Shown in pieces: positions 24,350-31,923 of a stretch of 52,942 bases of DNA. Below the pieces are notes generated by a model. That model searched no databases and had not been told where the DNA came from. It was given only the letters and a program-made list of their open reading frames with translations. Source of the DNA: a virus. Position 1 is the first letter of the stretch; every line of letters begins with the position of its first letter. The stretch covers positions 1-52,942 of IMG/VR virus record IMGVR_UViG_3300036774_000105; one strand, written 5' to 3'. The translations under genes were made by a program, and so were the position numbers.

Positions 24350-25760
24350 GCTTTGCCTTCTTCCCTGTGAGGGTTTCCCACCTGGAAATGATTACATCCG
24401 CATAGGCGGTGTCGATCTCGACCATGTAGCAGGTACGGTGCAACTCCTCACAGGCGATCAGCGTGGATCCGGAACCGCCAAACAGATCCAGCACGTTGTC
24501 TCCCCTCTTGCTGGAGAACTTGATCGCACGTCTGGCAAGCTCTACGGGCTTCTCCGTCAGATGCACCATTTTCCCCGGGGGTACCTTTTCGACCTCCCAC
24601 ACATCTGCCTGGTTATTCGGGCCATAGAAAAGGTGCGCCTTGCCTTCCCGCCACCCGTAGAATGCCGCCTCGGATAGTTTCTTCCCCTGGTACGCCCACT
24701 CCGTGTCATGAAGGTAATCCTTGCGACCAAGCACGGGGTGATGCTTCACCCACACAATGGCCTGGCTGAAATAAAGGCCGACCGCTTTCATCGCCGTAGG
24801 GTAGCGATAGCAATTGCTGTATCCACCCCAGGCATAGAAAGGTGCCCCAGGGTCCATAACCGCGGCTGCATTCCCGAACCAGGCAAGCAGCTTCTTCGCA
24901 TACTCCTCTTCGGACATCCAGTCGTTTTCAAGTATCCGATCGCGTGCCCGCATGGTGCGCGTTTTGTTTTTCATTGTGCTATTCTGCGCCGAATCGGTCA
25001 TGGATTGACTTTTTCCCATGGGTTTCGATCTACGCACTTCATCAAGCCGGGCGTTTTTCGTCAGTGCCTTCCTTTGGACAGGAAAAGTATTCGTCATGCT
25101 CTCAATCGATTGCCGGGTTCTTGGTTCGACCGCCACGTTGTAAGGCGGGTCCGTGTTGAGCAGTTGAATAGTCGCTCCTGCCATTAGGCGCTCTATGACT
25201 TTCGAATCTCCCGCGTCCCCTACAACCAGGCGATGCTTTCCCAACAACCACAGGTCTCCCTTTTTCGCCCTGGGCGTTGGCATGGGCAGAATGTTTGTGT
25301 CACTTTCTCTGTGGTCTATCAATTCGTCCAGATAAACGGATGGCAACATAATCAGGTCCGAAATGCTCCCCAGCTTGATATCGCTCTCTGCTATGAATGC
25401 CTCAAAGCTGCGCTGCGTCATTTTCCCGTATTGCGATAGGACCTGCAGCAGCTTGACCTTTGCCTCTTTCAGTGTCGCCGCCTTGATGATGTCTACAGGA
25501 ATAGGTGGAATCTCCCATCCTTCATCCCGCATTTCGTGTAGAACGCGTATCCGTTGATGGCCATCAATGATGCGGACAGGGCCTTTGCCATTCTGCCCTG
25601 GTTTCTTCCAGATGAAAACAGGGAAGGAAAACTCTTTCTCTATTGCTGCTCGCAACTTGCGTTTATTGTCGGGGCTCATCACCTTCAGGTTGCCTTGAAG
25701 GTTTTCCATTCGATCCAGTTCTATTGTCCCCGCGCCCTTGCAGGCAATCTTCAGCTTCAT
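24342..25760 (-). CDS. ParB-like nuclease/partition domain fused to a DNA (adenine or cytosine-N4) methyltransferase
   Basis: 472 residues. The N-terminal 130 form a ParB/sulfiredoxin-type domain with the signature IIDGHQRIR (64-72). The rest is an amino-methyltransferase: catalytic TDPPYNV (203-209) comes first and the SAM-binding LDLFGGSGST (425-434) last, the beta-class order. Between them lies a recognition region of over 200 residues. The fusion is common in phages and may protect DNA against host restriction. The gene is downstream of RuvC and upstream of terminase. Confidence 0.85.
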   Translation of the reverse strand: MKLKIACKGAGTIELDRMENLQGNLKVMSPDNKRKLRAAIEKEFSFPVFIWKKPGQNGKGPVRIIDGHQRIRVLHEMRDEGWEIPPIPVDIIKAATLKEAKVKLLQVLSQYGKMTQRSFEAFIAESDIKLGSISDLIMLPSVYLDELIDHRESDTNILPMPTPRAKKGDLWLLGKHRLVVGDAGDSKVIERLMAGATIQLLNTDPPYNVAVEPRTRQSIESMTNTFPVQRKALTKNARLDEVRRSKPMGKSQSMTDSAQNSTMKNKTRTMRARDRILENDWMSEEEYAKKLLAWFGNAAAVMDPGAPFYAWGGYSNCYRYPTAMKAVGLYFSQAIVWVKHHPVLGRKDYLHDTEWAYQGKKLSEAAFYGWREGKAHLFYGPNNQADVWEVEKVPPGKMVHLTEKPVELARRAIKFSSKRGDNVLDLFGGSGSTLIACEELHRTCYMVEIDTAYADVIISRWETLTGKKAKHG

Positions 25761-25990
25761 GTCTTTTCCTCAATCCCGGTAATTCTCACAGCGAAAGTCA
25801 TATAAAGCATTCCATCCGACTCGATCTTTACATCTGTTAGAATCATTTCGTCCGGGTTCATTGCGCTGGCAACAGCGACTTTGAATAATTCCGCCATTTC
25901 TTTTCTGGCTTCCTGCGTTGGCCCGCCATGTTTGAAAAGTATGCCTTGCATTTGCGATTGAATCGTCAGCTGCTTTTCGTCATTGGTCAT
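25757..25990 (-). CDS. small hypothetical protein
   Basis: 77 residues from ATG 25990; a TTG at 26005 would start inside the upstream gene. It has a helical first half (LTIQSQMQGILFKHGGP; ARKEMAELFKVAVASAM) and a beta second half (ILTDVKIESDGMLYMTFAVRITG). It overlaps the methyltransferase start by 4 bases, so it is translated in the same operon. Family unknown. Confidence 0.6.
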   Translation of the reverse strand: MTNDEKQLTIQSQMQGILFKHGGPTQEARKEMAELFKVAVASAMNPDEMILTDVKIESDGMLYMTFAVRITGIEEKT

Positions 25991-25994
25991 CTTA

Positions 25995-26528
25995 CTATTT
26001 CCCAATTACAAACCGTCGCCCGATCTGCGCTGCATCCACTTCATCTTCGGTTCGGCATTCCATTCCCAGTTTCGCATTCCAATAGGCGACGTATGCTTTA
26101 TCTTTTTTCATTTCGCGTTCAGCGACCGTCAACATTGTCTTCCATGTGCAGGGGGCCATCAGAAGGGTTTCCATTCCAAGGCGCCATGCATTCGCCATGA
26201 CCATCCCACGAACTTCTCCCAACCGAGCGATCACAACAGCTTGGTGGCGCTTCATCTTGAAGATACCACTTTCTATGATGACTTGGATTTTCTCGGGTTC
26301 GTACGCTTTCTTTATTGTCAGAAGGACTTGATATGTATACGCGCAGAGCAAACGCAAACGAGTATAATAATCTGGTTCTGAATCACGAACTGCCCATGTC
26401 TGTTTTACTCTCCCGTCCGGTTCTATAAGGGCAATCCCCAAAGACCAGGATCCGGGATCGACTCCAATTGTTACTGGAATAATAGGGAGTACCAATTCGG
26501 TATCCTTTCCCCTGGTAAGAACTTCCAC
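25995..26528 (-). CDS. RuvC-like Holliday junction resolvase
   Basis: 177 residues from GTG 26528. A TTG at 26495 has a better ribosome-binding site (AGGGGAAAGG) and would give 166, starting LVLPIIPVTIG. The acidic active site of the RuvC fold is intact: Asp in IGVDPGSWSLG, Glu in VIIESGIF, and the final acids in DEVDAAQIG. Phage RuvC-like enzymes resolve branched DNA before packaging, which fits the place just upstream of the methyltransferase and terminase. Confidence 0.8.
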   Translation of the reverse strand: MEVLTRGKDTELVLPIIPVTIGVDPGSWSLGIALIEPDGRVKQTWAVRDSEPDYYTRLRLLCAYTYQVLLTIKKAYEPEKIQVIIESGIFKMKRHQAVVIARLGEVRGMVMANAWRLGMETLLMAPCTWKTMLTVAEREMKKDKAYVAYWNAKLGMECRTEDEVDAAQIGRRFVIGK

Positions 26529-26602
26529 ATAGTTATTTTACATCTTGCTGATATACTCCGTCAATTCCTTCTAAGCCTCCCTCAAGTCCTTCTCTGTGTA
26601 GG

Positions 26603-26800
26603 TCATGGCTTTTGCTCTGCGAGATATTTCTTCGCGCCCTTTTTTGTTCTTCGCACAAGATCGAACCACCCGAGAGGTATTGCCGGAGCATAGCGGTCAT
26701 GTCGTTCCTGCATTTTCAAACAGACTCGACATGAACGAAAGTTCAAACCTTGTCCAGAAAGATAATAGTGCCAGCAGTGACCAAACAGTTTACAGATCAT
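26603..26800 (-). CDS. small Cys/His-rich protein
   Basis: 65 residues, starting MICKLFGHCWHYYLSG. C-x4-C-x-H followed by CRVC about 13 residues later makes a four-ligand zinc site of a type seen in short phage proteins. The basic tail ends KKGAKKYLAEQKP. The ATG overlaps the preceding stop (ATGA) and has GGAGAGAAGAG upstream. A 73-base gap to the resolvase start holds only a tiny open frame broken by TAG. Confidence 0.65.
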   Translation of the reverse strand: MICKLFGHCWHYYLSGQGLNFRSCRVCLKMQERHDRYAPAIPLGWFDLVRRTKKGAKKYLAEQKP

Positions 26801-27264
26801 CTCTTCTCTCCTTCGCTCGGCTCGTAGCCTTCCTGGACATCGACTGACAACTTCGGGTGTTCGCTCGTGGGATGGCGGGTGAGGGCTTTCATCTGATCAA
26901 TCGCTTTGTTGCGGTCGATGATGTCTCCATCCTCATCGGCACTTAGGAAATCCCTGACTGCTTCTCTCAGCGCGTCCCCGGCCGGTGCGCGGAGGGCGGA
27001 ATCTATTCGATTTGCGACTCTTCGCGCAAGACCAGTCGCTTGATTTCCGTTTTCGTAACTTCTGAGCGCGTGCCTTGCCGATTCGAGAAGCTCTCGCATC
27101 CCGCCCTGCGCCCCCTCGGCCTCGGCTTCCCCTTTGTGCGCGGCAAGGATAGAGCGGACCTTTTTAGAAAAGGCCATTACCATTCGCTTTTCATCGGGTT
27201 TTGCAAATCTTCCCTCCGCCATATCTTCATAAAGGCTTGCCAACTCCTCAAATTCGTGGATCAT
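26797..27264 (-). CDS. helical hypothetical protein, related to its neighbour
   Basis: 155 residues from ATG 27264 with GAGGAAGCG just upstream; the longer upstream frame is rejected. It is mostly helical and charged. The stretch SALRAPAGDALREAV is nearly repeated in the next upstream product (SALHSPPGDALREAV), backed by a 22-bp identical DNA segment, so the two genes share a duplicated module. Function unknown. Confidence 0.6.
   Translation of the reverse strand: MIHEFEELASLYEDMAEGRFAKPDEKRMVMAFSKKVRSILAAHKGEAEAEGAQGGMRELLESARHALRSYENGNQATGLARRVANRIDSALRAPAGDALREAVRDFLSADEDGDIIDRNKAIDQMKALTRHPTSEHPKLSVDVQEGYEPSEGEKR
26960..26981 (-). repeat. 22-bp repeat copy 1 (shared module GDALREA)
   Basis: Identical to 27480-27501. 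Both copies lie at the same place in neighbouring paralogous-looking small proteins and encode part of GDALREAV. Confidence 0.75.
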
Positions 27265-27286
27265 CGCTTCCTCCTCAAATATTCCG

Positions 27287-27628
27287 CTACGATACGCGCA
27301 CATTCTTTGCACGCAACCCACCTAACTCCCGGCTCGCCCGCAGTTCCCTGCGGGTGAACCGTTCAATAGCCGCTTCGCACAGAGTCAATGCCGAAACAAG
27401 CGATCCTGTATCCGAATCATCCTCTGGCTCTGCAAGCCTACGTGTGATGATTTTATAGATTGCTTGGAAAGCCTGCACCGCTTCTCTCAGCGCGTCCCCG
27501 GGGGGTGAGTGAAGGGCAGATCGCTCGTAGAACCCCTGTTGGTATGCTTGACGCTCCGTTGCTGTTGTAGGTGTACCATCAGGCCACGAGTCAAAGGCTT
27601 CTGGACTATCTTTCTTTTCTTGGCTCAT
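27287..27628 (-). CDS. helical hypothetical protein with the shared GDALREAV module
   Basis: 113 residues, MSQEKKDSPEAFDSWPDGTP. After a polar N-terminus it carries SALHSPPGDALREAVQAF, matching the downstream neighbour, then helices (LVSALTLCEAAIERFTRREL). The start overlaps the preceding stop by 4 bases. Function unknown. Confidence 0.6.
   Translation of the reverse strand: MSQEKKDSPEAFDSWPDGTPTTATERQAYQQGFYERSALHSPPGDALREAVQAFQAIYKIITRRLAEPEDDSDTGSLVSALTLCEAAIERFTRRELRASRELGGLRAKNVRVS
27480..27501 (-). repeat. 22-bp repeat copy 2
   Basis: Second copy of the segment at 26960-26981, 520 bases away; see that entry. Confidence 0.75.
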
Positions 27629-28125
27629 ATCGTCTCCTTTGCGGGCGGCTCGGCCTTGGCCGGCACAATGTCGGGGTAGTGACCGGTGTTCTGCGTGGGC
27701 TCCTCGGTATCCAGATCATGCACCATCGCCTCGACCGATGCAGCGGGTACCACGTTGACCCCGGCCTCCGTCTCGGCAGCAGTCCGGATAGTCACGGCGT
27801 TCGGGGTGGCCTCGGTCCAACCCCCGGCCTTGGCCTCGGCCTTGCGCTTCCATTCGTCTCGCTCTTTTTCTATATCGCGCATCGGGTGCTTGACGCAGCT
27901 ATAAATATGTTCCGTGACAAGCGTCGCCGCTTCATCGTCCAGAGGAAAACGTGCCCCGCAGTAAGCACAGTATGTAGCATTCCCCTCGGCCTCGGCAATG
28001 ATGGCGTCGAGCAAATCGATCACCTCTTGACGTGATACGGTAGGACCGGGCGCGGCCATTGTCGAATCCGAGTGACCCATCAGGATTTCTCGTCTCAGTG
28101 CTTCCAGCTTCTCAAGTGTGTTCAC
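27625..28125 (-). CDS. zinc-finger-like hypothetical protein
   Basis: 166 residues. After a helical start (MNTLEKLEALRREILMGHSD) it has CAYCGARFPLDDEA followed by HIYSCVKHP, a C-x2-C...H-x3-C-x2-H arrangement likely to bind zinc. A long charged helix (RDIEKERDEWKRKAEAKAG) and an acidic, Pro-rich tail follow. It overlaps both neighbours in tight operon spacing. Function unknown. Confidence 0.65.
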   Translation of the reverse strand: MNTLEKLEALRREILMGHSDSTMAAPGPTVSRQEVIDLLDAIIAEAEGNATYCAYCGARFPLDDEAATLVTEHIYSCVKHPMRDIEKERDEWKRKAEAKAGGWTEATPNAVTIRTAAETEAGVNVVPAASVEAMVHDLDTEEPTQNTGHYPDIVPAKAEPPAKETI

Positions 28126-28438
28126 CGGGAGCCTCCTCCATCGCCAAGATGCCCAGCACTTGCTGACTCTCTATTGCACAATGTTCGCAAAGGCAGAATG
28201 TCGATGACGATATCTGTTTTGCCATATCCTCATCGGGGCTCAGTGCTTGTGCGATCCCCACATGGCCGACCATCATTTCAAGGCCGGCCTGCCTGCGCAG
28301 CGCGCCATCATCAATCATGAAACGCTCGGCGGTAACTTTCCAGAAAAAAGGCAGAGTATGATTGTCTTTGAAACTCGCGCCAAGTTTCTTACCACACCCT
28401 TTGCATACAGCCAACTCCCTCAATTCTTTTTCTTTCAC
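28112..28438 (-). CDS. zinc-binding hypothetical protein
   Basis: 108 residues from GTG 28438, which overlaps the upstream stop (GTGA) and has GGAGGGAAGAG just before it. The longer reading from ATG 28546 would overlay the preceding gene. CKGCGKKLG near the N-terminus and CLCEHCAIES near the C-terminus form a split zinc ribbon around a helical middle (GALRRQAGLEMMVGHVGIAQ). Function unknown. Confidence 0.6.
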   Translation of the reverse strand: MKEKELRELAVCKGCGKKLGASFKDNHTLPFFWKVTAERFMIDDGALRRQAGLEMMVGHVGIAQALSPDEDMAKQISSSTFCLCEHCAIESQQVLGILAMEEAPGEHT

Positions 28439-28590
28439 CTCTTCCCTCCTTTGCTCGAACGGACAAGACGGATGATCTTGGCGGCCTCTGGTCTCGATAA
28501 TTCCAGTGCTTTTGATGTTGTTATCTCGGCATAGCCAAATTTCCAATCCGCAAGTTCTGTTGTCACTATCTTGAGCAGGCTTGGTTTCAT
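28435..28590 (-). CDS. 51-residue hypothetical protein, possible small DNA-binding helix pair
   Basis: Starts at ATG 28590 with AGAGGAAGCC directly upstream. The sequence MKPSLLKIVTTELADWKF continues ITTSKALELSRPEAAKIIRLVR, resembling a short helix-turn-helix where TTSKALELSRPEA is the turn region. It ends in a basic KGGKR tail. An autoregulatory or nucleoid-type role is possible but unproven. Confidence 0.5.
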   Translation of the reverse strand: MKPSLLKIVTTELADWKFGYAEITTSKALELSRPEAAKIIRLVRSSKGGKR

Positions 28591-28600
28591 GGCTTCCTCT

Positions 28601-29053
28601 TTATTCCAGCGGATACAATCCGCCACCATCCCAATTTGATTCATTTACACTGGCCAGAAACGCCGCCCGTTCCTTTGGATAATCGAAGCAGTGAATCGCG
28701 GGGACGGGGATTCCTTTCTGCCGAAGCGCCGCCATAATGCAGGCTGGACAATTACCAGTCAACTCACGCAGTTTCGGCATAATATCCTCGACTGCTTTTT
28801 CTAATTTTCCATCATTCATGGAGACGTATTCCCTTTCATCATCTCCGCTATATTCTTTGAATTGTTCCGGGTCTGGAAGTATTGCAAGGAGACTCTGCAT
28901 GGATGGCTGATCTTCTTCGGTGAGATTGCACATTCCGCAGACGCGATTCGGATTTTTTGTACACCGCTCCTCATGTTTTTTCATATGCCCCGGCGAATAA
29001 CCTTTCTTCCCACAGAAATCGCACCGGTATTGGTTCACCTTTTTTTGCGTCAT
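28601..29053 (-). CDS. C2H2-type zinc-finger protein
   Basis: 150 residues. It begins MTQKKVNQYRCDFCGKKGYS with CDFCGKKGYSPGHMKKHEERC, a C-x2-C...H-x3-C finger, then CGMCN, and CPAC with a distal His-Cys (IHCFDYP). This gives at least two metal sites. Lies between the purine synthetase gene and a chain of small zinc proteins. DNA, RNA or protein binding is possible; target unknown. Confidence 0.65.
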   Translation of the reverse strand: MTQKKVNQYRCDFCGKKGYSPGHMKKHEERCTKNPNRVCGMCNLTEEDQPSMQSLLAILPDPEQFKEYSGDDEREYVSMNDGKLEKAVEDIMPKLRELTGNCPACIMAALRQKGIPVPAIHCFDYPKERAAFLASVNESNWDGGGLYPLE

Positions 29054-29060
29054 AGCCCGC

Positions 29061-30287
29061 CTACCCAGTCACCGAAATATCGGTGTCTTTCCTGCCCACT
29101 GAATAAATTCCAAGACCGGGAAGCTCTCCCACTTCACAGGGTTGTAAGGTTTTCCCCTTGGCTACAATTAGTTTCGATTTCGCTATGTGCGTTGGCATAT
29201 ATTCATCCACCTGATCTATACAGGTCAGGGCGGTTCGCAGATTAATCTTCCCCAAGCAAGCAGGAGGATCGTCTTTCATAGTCAGTTTCTCTGTCTCCTG
29301 CGCCGCCTTTTCATACCAGTCCATGTCCAAGTAGCCGTAACGCATTACTCCCTGGTATGGGTTTGTGGGGTTTGTGGGGTCTGTTATATTTTTATAAGGC
29401 AGCTTGCTTTCGTAGAACATCGGCCCATCTCCATGCCTGGTCATGTATGTTCTGGTCACCAAGTAGATATCCAGGTCGAGTGATGTTTTCACCAATCGTA
29501 GGGCGTCTAAAACGTTTGTCATCCCCGTGCTACTCCGTGTCCCATAGGTCGGGTCCCGTTTTTGATCGAGCAGCATTCCCTGGGCTCCCTCAAACACTAT
29601 CCTTCCCTTCGGGTGCTTTGCCAGGAATCGATCAATCACCGTCTCCTCTGACCAGACGGCGGAATGCTCGATCATCCATTTCGCTCCACGAATGAATAGC
29701 TGGGGAAGGGCTGCAATTTCTACCTTTTCCATTGCAAACTTTTTGAACTCTTCCTTTGGCAGTCCCAATTTATCAAGGCGCCACGGGAGGTGTTCTCCTT
29801 CTATCATCAGGAGAATCTTCATCAACTGAGCCTCTGATTTTTCCAGCAGATCCCGCGCGGTGATTTTCAATTGCCTGAAAATGCTTCTTTCTACCGTCTC
29901 ATTTATCCCGCAGCCGCAGGTGTCGTTTTTCTTTTTGTATTTTACGGAGAACTCGTTCACAAGCATATCGTATGGGGTGGTCACTCTGCAGCGCGGATCG
30001 ATCAGAACTTCCCTCGGTGCTGCGTCTTTCAAAAGTCCAAGCTCTTTCATGAATATAAGAGGGTTCAGAATGAAATGACTTGCCAGAAGAGTCCTGGCCC
30101 CCCGTAGGGAGCCAGAACCGAAGTGATGAAAAACATGACTGCGTCCATCGGCAAGGTTGACGGCATGCGATGCCTGGCCTCCTCCATTGAATCGGATATT
30201 CAAGGTTTCTGAATCCGAAAGGAAATTGATGATGTGCCCTTTCCCTTCGTCGCCATAATTCATTCCAATGACCGCATACGCCTTCAT
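29061..30287 (-). CDS. adenylosuccinate synthetase family enzyme (PurA/PurZ0-like)
   Basis: 408 residues. It has the GTP-binding YGDEGKGH (Asp13), RFNGGGQASHAV (His41, the same number as the catalytic His of E. coli PurA), FEGAQGMLLD, a YGTRSSTGMTNVL loop and TYMTRHGDGPM. PurA joins IMP and aspartate. Phage PurZ makes the diaminopurine precursor from dGMP. Published PurZ enzymes replace Asp13, whereas PurA and the PurZ0 variants keep it (from memory). The phage-style HHFGSG block and unusual TTPYDM and TCGCGINETVER segments suggest a viral variant acting on deoxynucleotides. Neither DatZ nor a DpoZ polymerase is in this window. Confidence 0.85.
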   Translation of the reverse strand: MKAYAVIGMNYGDEGKGHIINFLSDSETLNIRFNGGGQASHAVNLADGRSHVFHHFGSGSLRGARTLLASHFILNPLIFMKELGLLKDAAPREVLIDPRCRVTTPYDMLVNEFSVKYKKKNDTCGCGINETVERSIFRQLKITARDLLEKSEAQLMKILLMIEGEHLPWRLDKLGLPKEEFKKFAMEKVEIAALPQLFIRGAKWMIEHSAVWSEETVIDRFLAKHPKGRIVFEGAQGMLLDQKRDPTYGTRSSTGMTNVLDALRLVKTSLDLDIYLVTRTYMTRHGDGPMFYESKLPYKNITDPTNPTNPYQGVMRYGYLDMDWYEKAAQETEKLTMKDDPPACLGKINLRTALTCIDQVDEYMPTHIAKSKLIVAKGKTLQPCEVGELPGLGIYSVGRKDTDISVTG

Positions 30288-30302
30288 CCCGTTTTCCTTT
30301 CT

Positions 30303-31244
30303 TTAGAGAACCGCGTCCAGGTTCTTTGCGCTTGCTGGGGCGATTTCGATGTCCTTCAGGGCGGCTCCCACCACCATGCCTGTCGATCTATCCCAGGAGG
30401 CCGTCACATCGCGCAGACTCCTTCCTGCCGAAAGCTCCAGGACAGATACGATTGTTTCCCCCAGCTTCGTATGGTCATCAAGGGGGATGACGTGCTGGGC
30501 TCCCAGGACTTCATCCCAGGAAGTTTTCGTTGGGGGGAACTTCCCATTGTTCCCTTCCCGGATCACGATGTGGAAGACATTCCATTCGGGGTAGATCAGA
30601 TCGTACATCTCTTGGGCGCTTCCCCCTTTCAGAACTTCTCCACCCATTGCTCTCTGAATCGCAGAAGCAGACAAGCCCGGGGTGATCTCTTCATCACCGA
30701 TCGTAAAAATGAATCCCTTGCGGCCCCTCTTTGCGAAACAGTCTACGCGCGTCCTGAACTTGGCAAAGTACCAAGCCAGGATATAGCTCTCATGCATGTT
30801 CCCACCACCGCCGCCCTCCAGGAACAGCTTCTCCAGCTGCTCGAAAATGCGGATGTCGGATTCGAATTGTGTTGCCTGGAAAGGTGCAGTGTCTCCCGCT
30901 TCCACGTCCCCGATGCCACAAATGCAAATGTGCGGGTCCACAATCGGCCTGCGCTTGTAGACCTCCTCGCAGACCGTCTTCAGCCCCTTCCTGGCCAGGC
31001 TGTCGATCACCACGTTCATGGATCCGGTGACGTCCAGGGCAAGGATCAGAGGGGTGGATTCTGGATGATCGGGTCCATCCACCGATTCCCTGATTGCGAA
31101 TTTGTGGGGGTCAAGCATCGAGTCCATTGCGGCGCAACGGAAAATGTCCCCTGTCTTTGTGTTGAGATCGTCATAGGCCCCCCGGGTTGGATTCGCTCCC
31201 TTGAATCGATTCCAATCCTCACTTCGATAGCTTCCACTGCCCAT
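30303..31244 (-). CDS. VWA (MIDAS) domain protein
   Basis: 313 residues from ATG 31244, which has AGGAGGAAC upstream. LILALDVTGSMNVVID (about 67-82) is a complete MIDAS D-x-T-G-S motif. HICICGIGDVEAGDTAPFQ and FIFTIGDEEITPG supply the later Thr/Asp parts of the von Willebrand A fold. The Gly-rich GGGGGNMHES lies between. It is the second MIDAS protein in the operon after the Ro60-like gene and may bind it, its RNAs or a host protein through a divalent metal. Confidence 0.75.
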   Translation of the reverse strand: MGSGSYRSEDWNRFKGANPTRGAYDDLNTKTGDIFRCAAMDSMLDPHKFAIRESVDGPDHPESTPLILALDVTGSMNVVIDSLARKGLKTVCEEVYKRRPIVDPHICICGIGDVEAGDTAPFQATQFESDIRIFEQLEKLFLEGGGGGNMHESYILAWYFAKFRTRVDCFAKRGRKGFIFTIGDEEITPGLSASAIQRAMGGEVLKGGSAQEMYDLIYPEWNVFHIVIREGNNGKFPPTKTSWDEVLGAQHVIPLDDHTKLGETIVSVLELSAGRSLRDVTASWDRSTGMVVGAALKDIEIAPASAKNLDAVL

Positions 31245-31285
31245 ATGTTCCTCCTGCGGAAAAATAGAAACGCGGCAACGCCGCG

Positions 31286-31738
31286 TCAATCAGCCGAAAG
31301 TAAAAGTGGAAACCTTTTTCCTGATGTATATACCTCCTCAATCTGCGGGCGCAATTGTTCAGCGACCGTTTTCCCGCCGGGCATGACGATGTAAGGCATA
31401 AACTCTTCTTCAAATTCGGCGATGCCACTACTTACTGTTTCCAGTTTTGCCTTTATAGATAAAGACAGGGCCCGCCATCTGCGGCGCGTCTCTTGTAATA
31501 GTGCATCGTCAATTACTCTTGTTTTTCTTTTTCTTCCTGTCGGGGTCTGTGCCACATCGACAGCTTTCGGAAGCGGAAGAATGAAACGAATGTTTCTATT
31601 GCCTGCGCGGAATGCTATGACGGCCCGGGTGCGTTCGATCATGTACCCGAAACCATCCGCTCCGTACTTTGCGAGAATATGCTCGATCTCGCCTTTCGAT
31701 CTTTCAATCGGTACCTCTGTTCCTTGTGCATAGCTCAT
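31286..31738 (-). CDS. conserved phage protein of unknown function
   Basis: 150 residues from ATG 31738, overlapping the HTH gene stop (ATGA). The pattern ERSKGEIEHILAKYGADGF..., AVIAFRAGNRNIRFILPLP, RRRWRALSLSIKAKLETVSSG and a FEEEF-PYIV-PGGKTV block is one I recognise from many phage hypothetical proteins, though no function is assigned to them. It lies inside the Ro60-VWA operon. Longer frames upstream overlay the neighbour and are rejected. Confidence 0.7.
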   Translation of the reverse strand: MSYAQGTEVPIERSKGEIEHILAKYGADGFGYMIERTRAVIAFRAGNRNIRFILPLPKAVDVAQTPTGRKRKTRVIDDALLQETRRRWRALSLSIKAKLETVSSGIAEFEEEFMPYIVMPGGKTVAEQLRPQIEEVYTSGKRFPLLLSAD

Positions 31739-31923
31739 TGGTTTTCCTTTGGTCTCCCTCGCTTCCCGTGTAATCCCTTCATCAGCTTTTTCACTTCCTT
31801 TGCGGTCAGGTCGTAGACGCCCCCCCTGACCGTCTCTTTGGGTTTTATCCCAAGGCGACGGCAGGCGGGCTTCAGGGTATTGACCGAGACCCCCGTCAGG
31901 AAGGCTATCCTTTTGAGGGTCAA
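31735..31923 (-). CDS. small helix-turn-helix (MerR/excisionase-like) protein
   Basis: 62 residues from TTG 31923, which overlaps the Ro60 gene stop (TTGA) and follows GGAAGGGGG. LKRIAFLTGVSVNTLKPACRRLG is a winged-HTH recognition unit and VRGGVYDLTAKEVKKLMKG a wing plus helix, like phage excisionase or MerR N-termini. It probably regulates the local operon. Confidence 0.65.
   Translation of the reverse strand: MTLKRIAFLTGVSVNTLKPACRRLGIKPKETVRGGVYDLTAKEVKKLMKGLHGKRGRPKENQ

Noticed and set aside
26539-26605. A tiny frame, MTYTEKDLREA then TAG then KELTEYISKM, suggesting amber readthrough
   Set aside because: TAG is used as an ordinary stop in other genes here (for example capsid and RuvC genes), so recoding is not supported; the frame is too short to judge.
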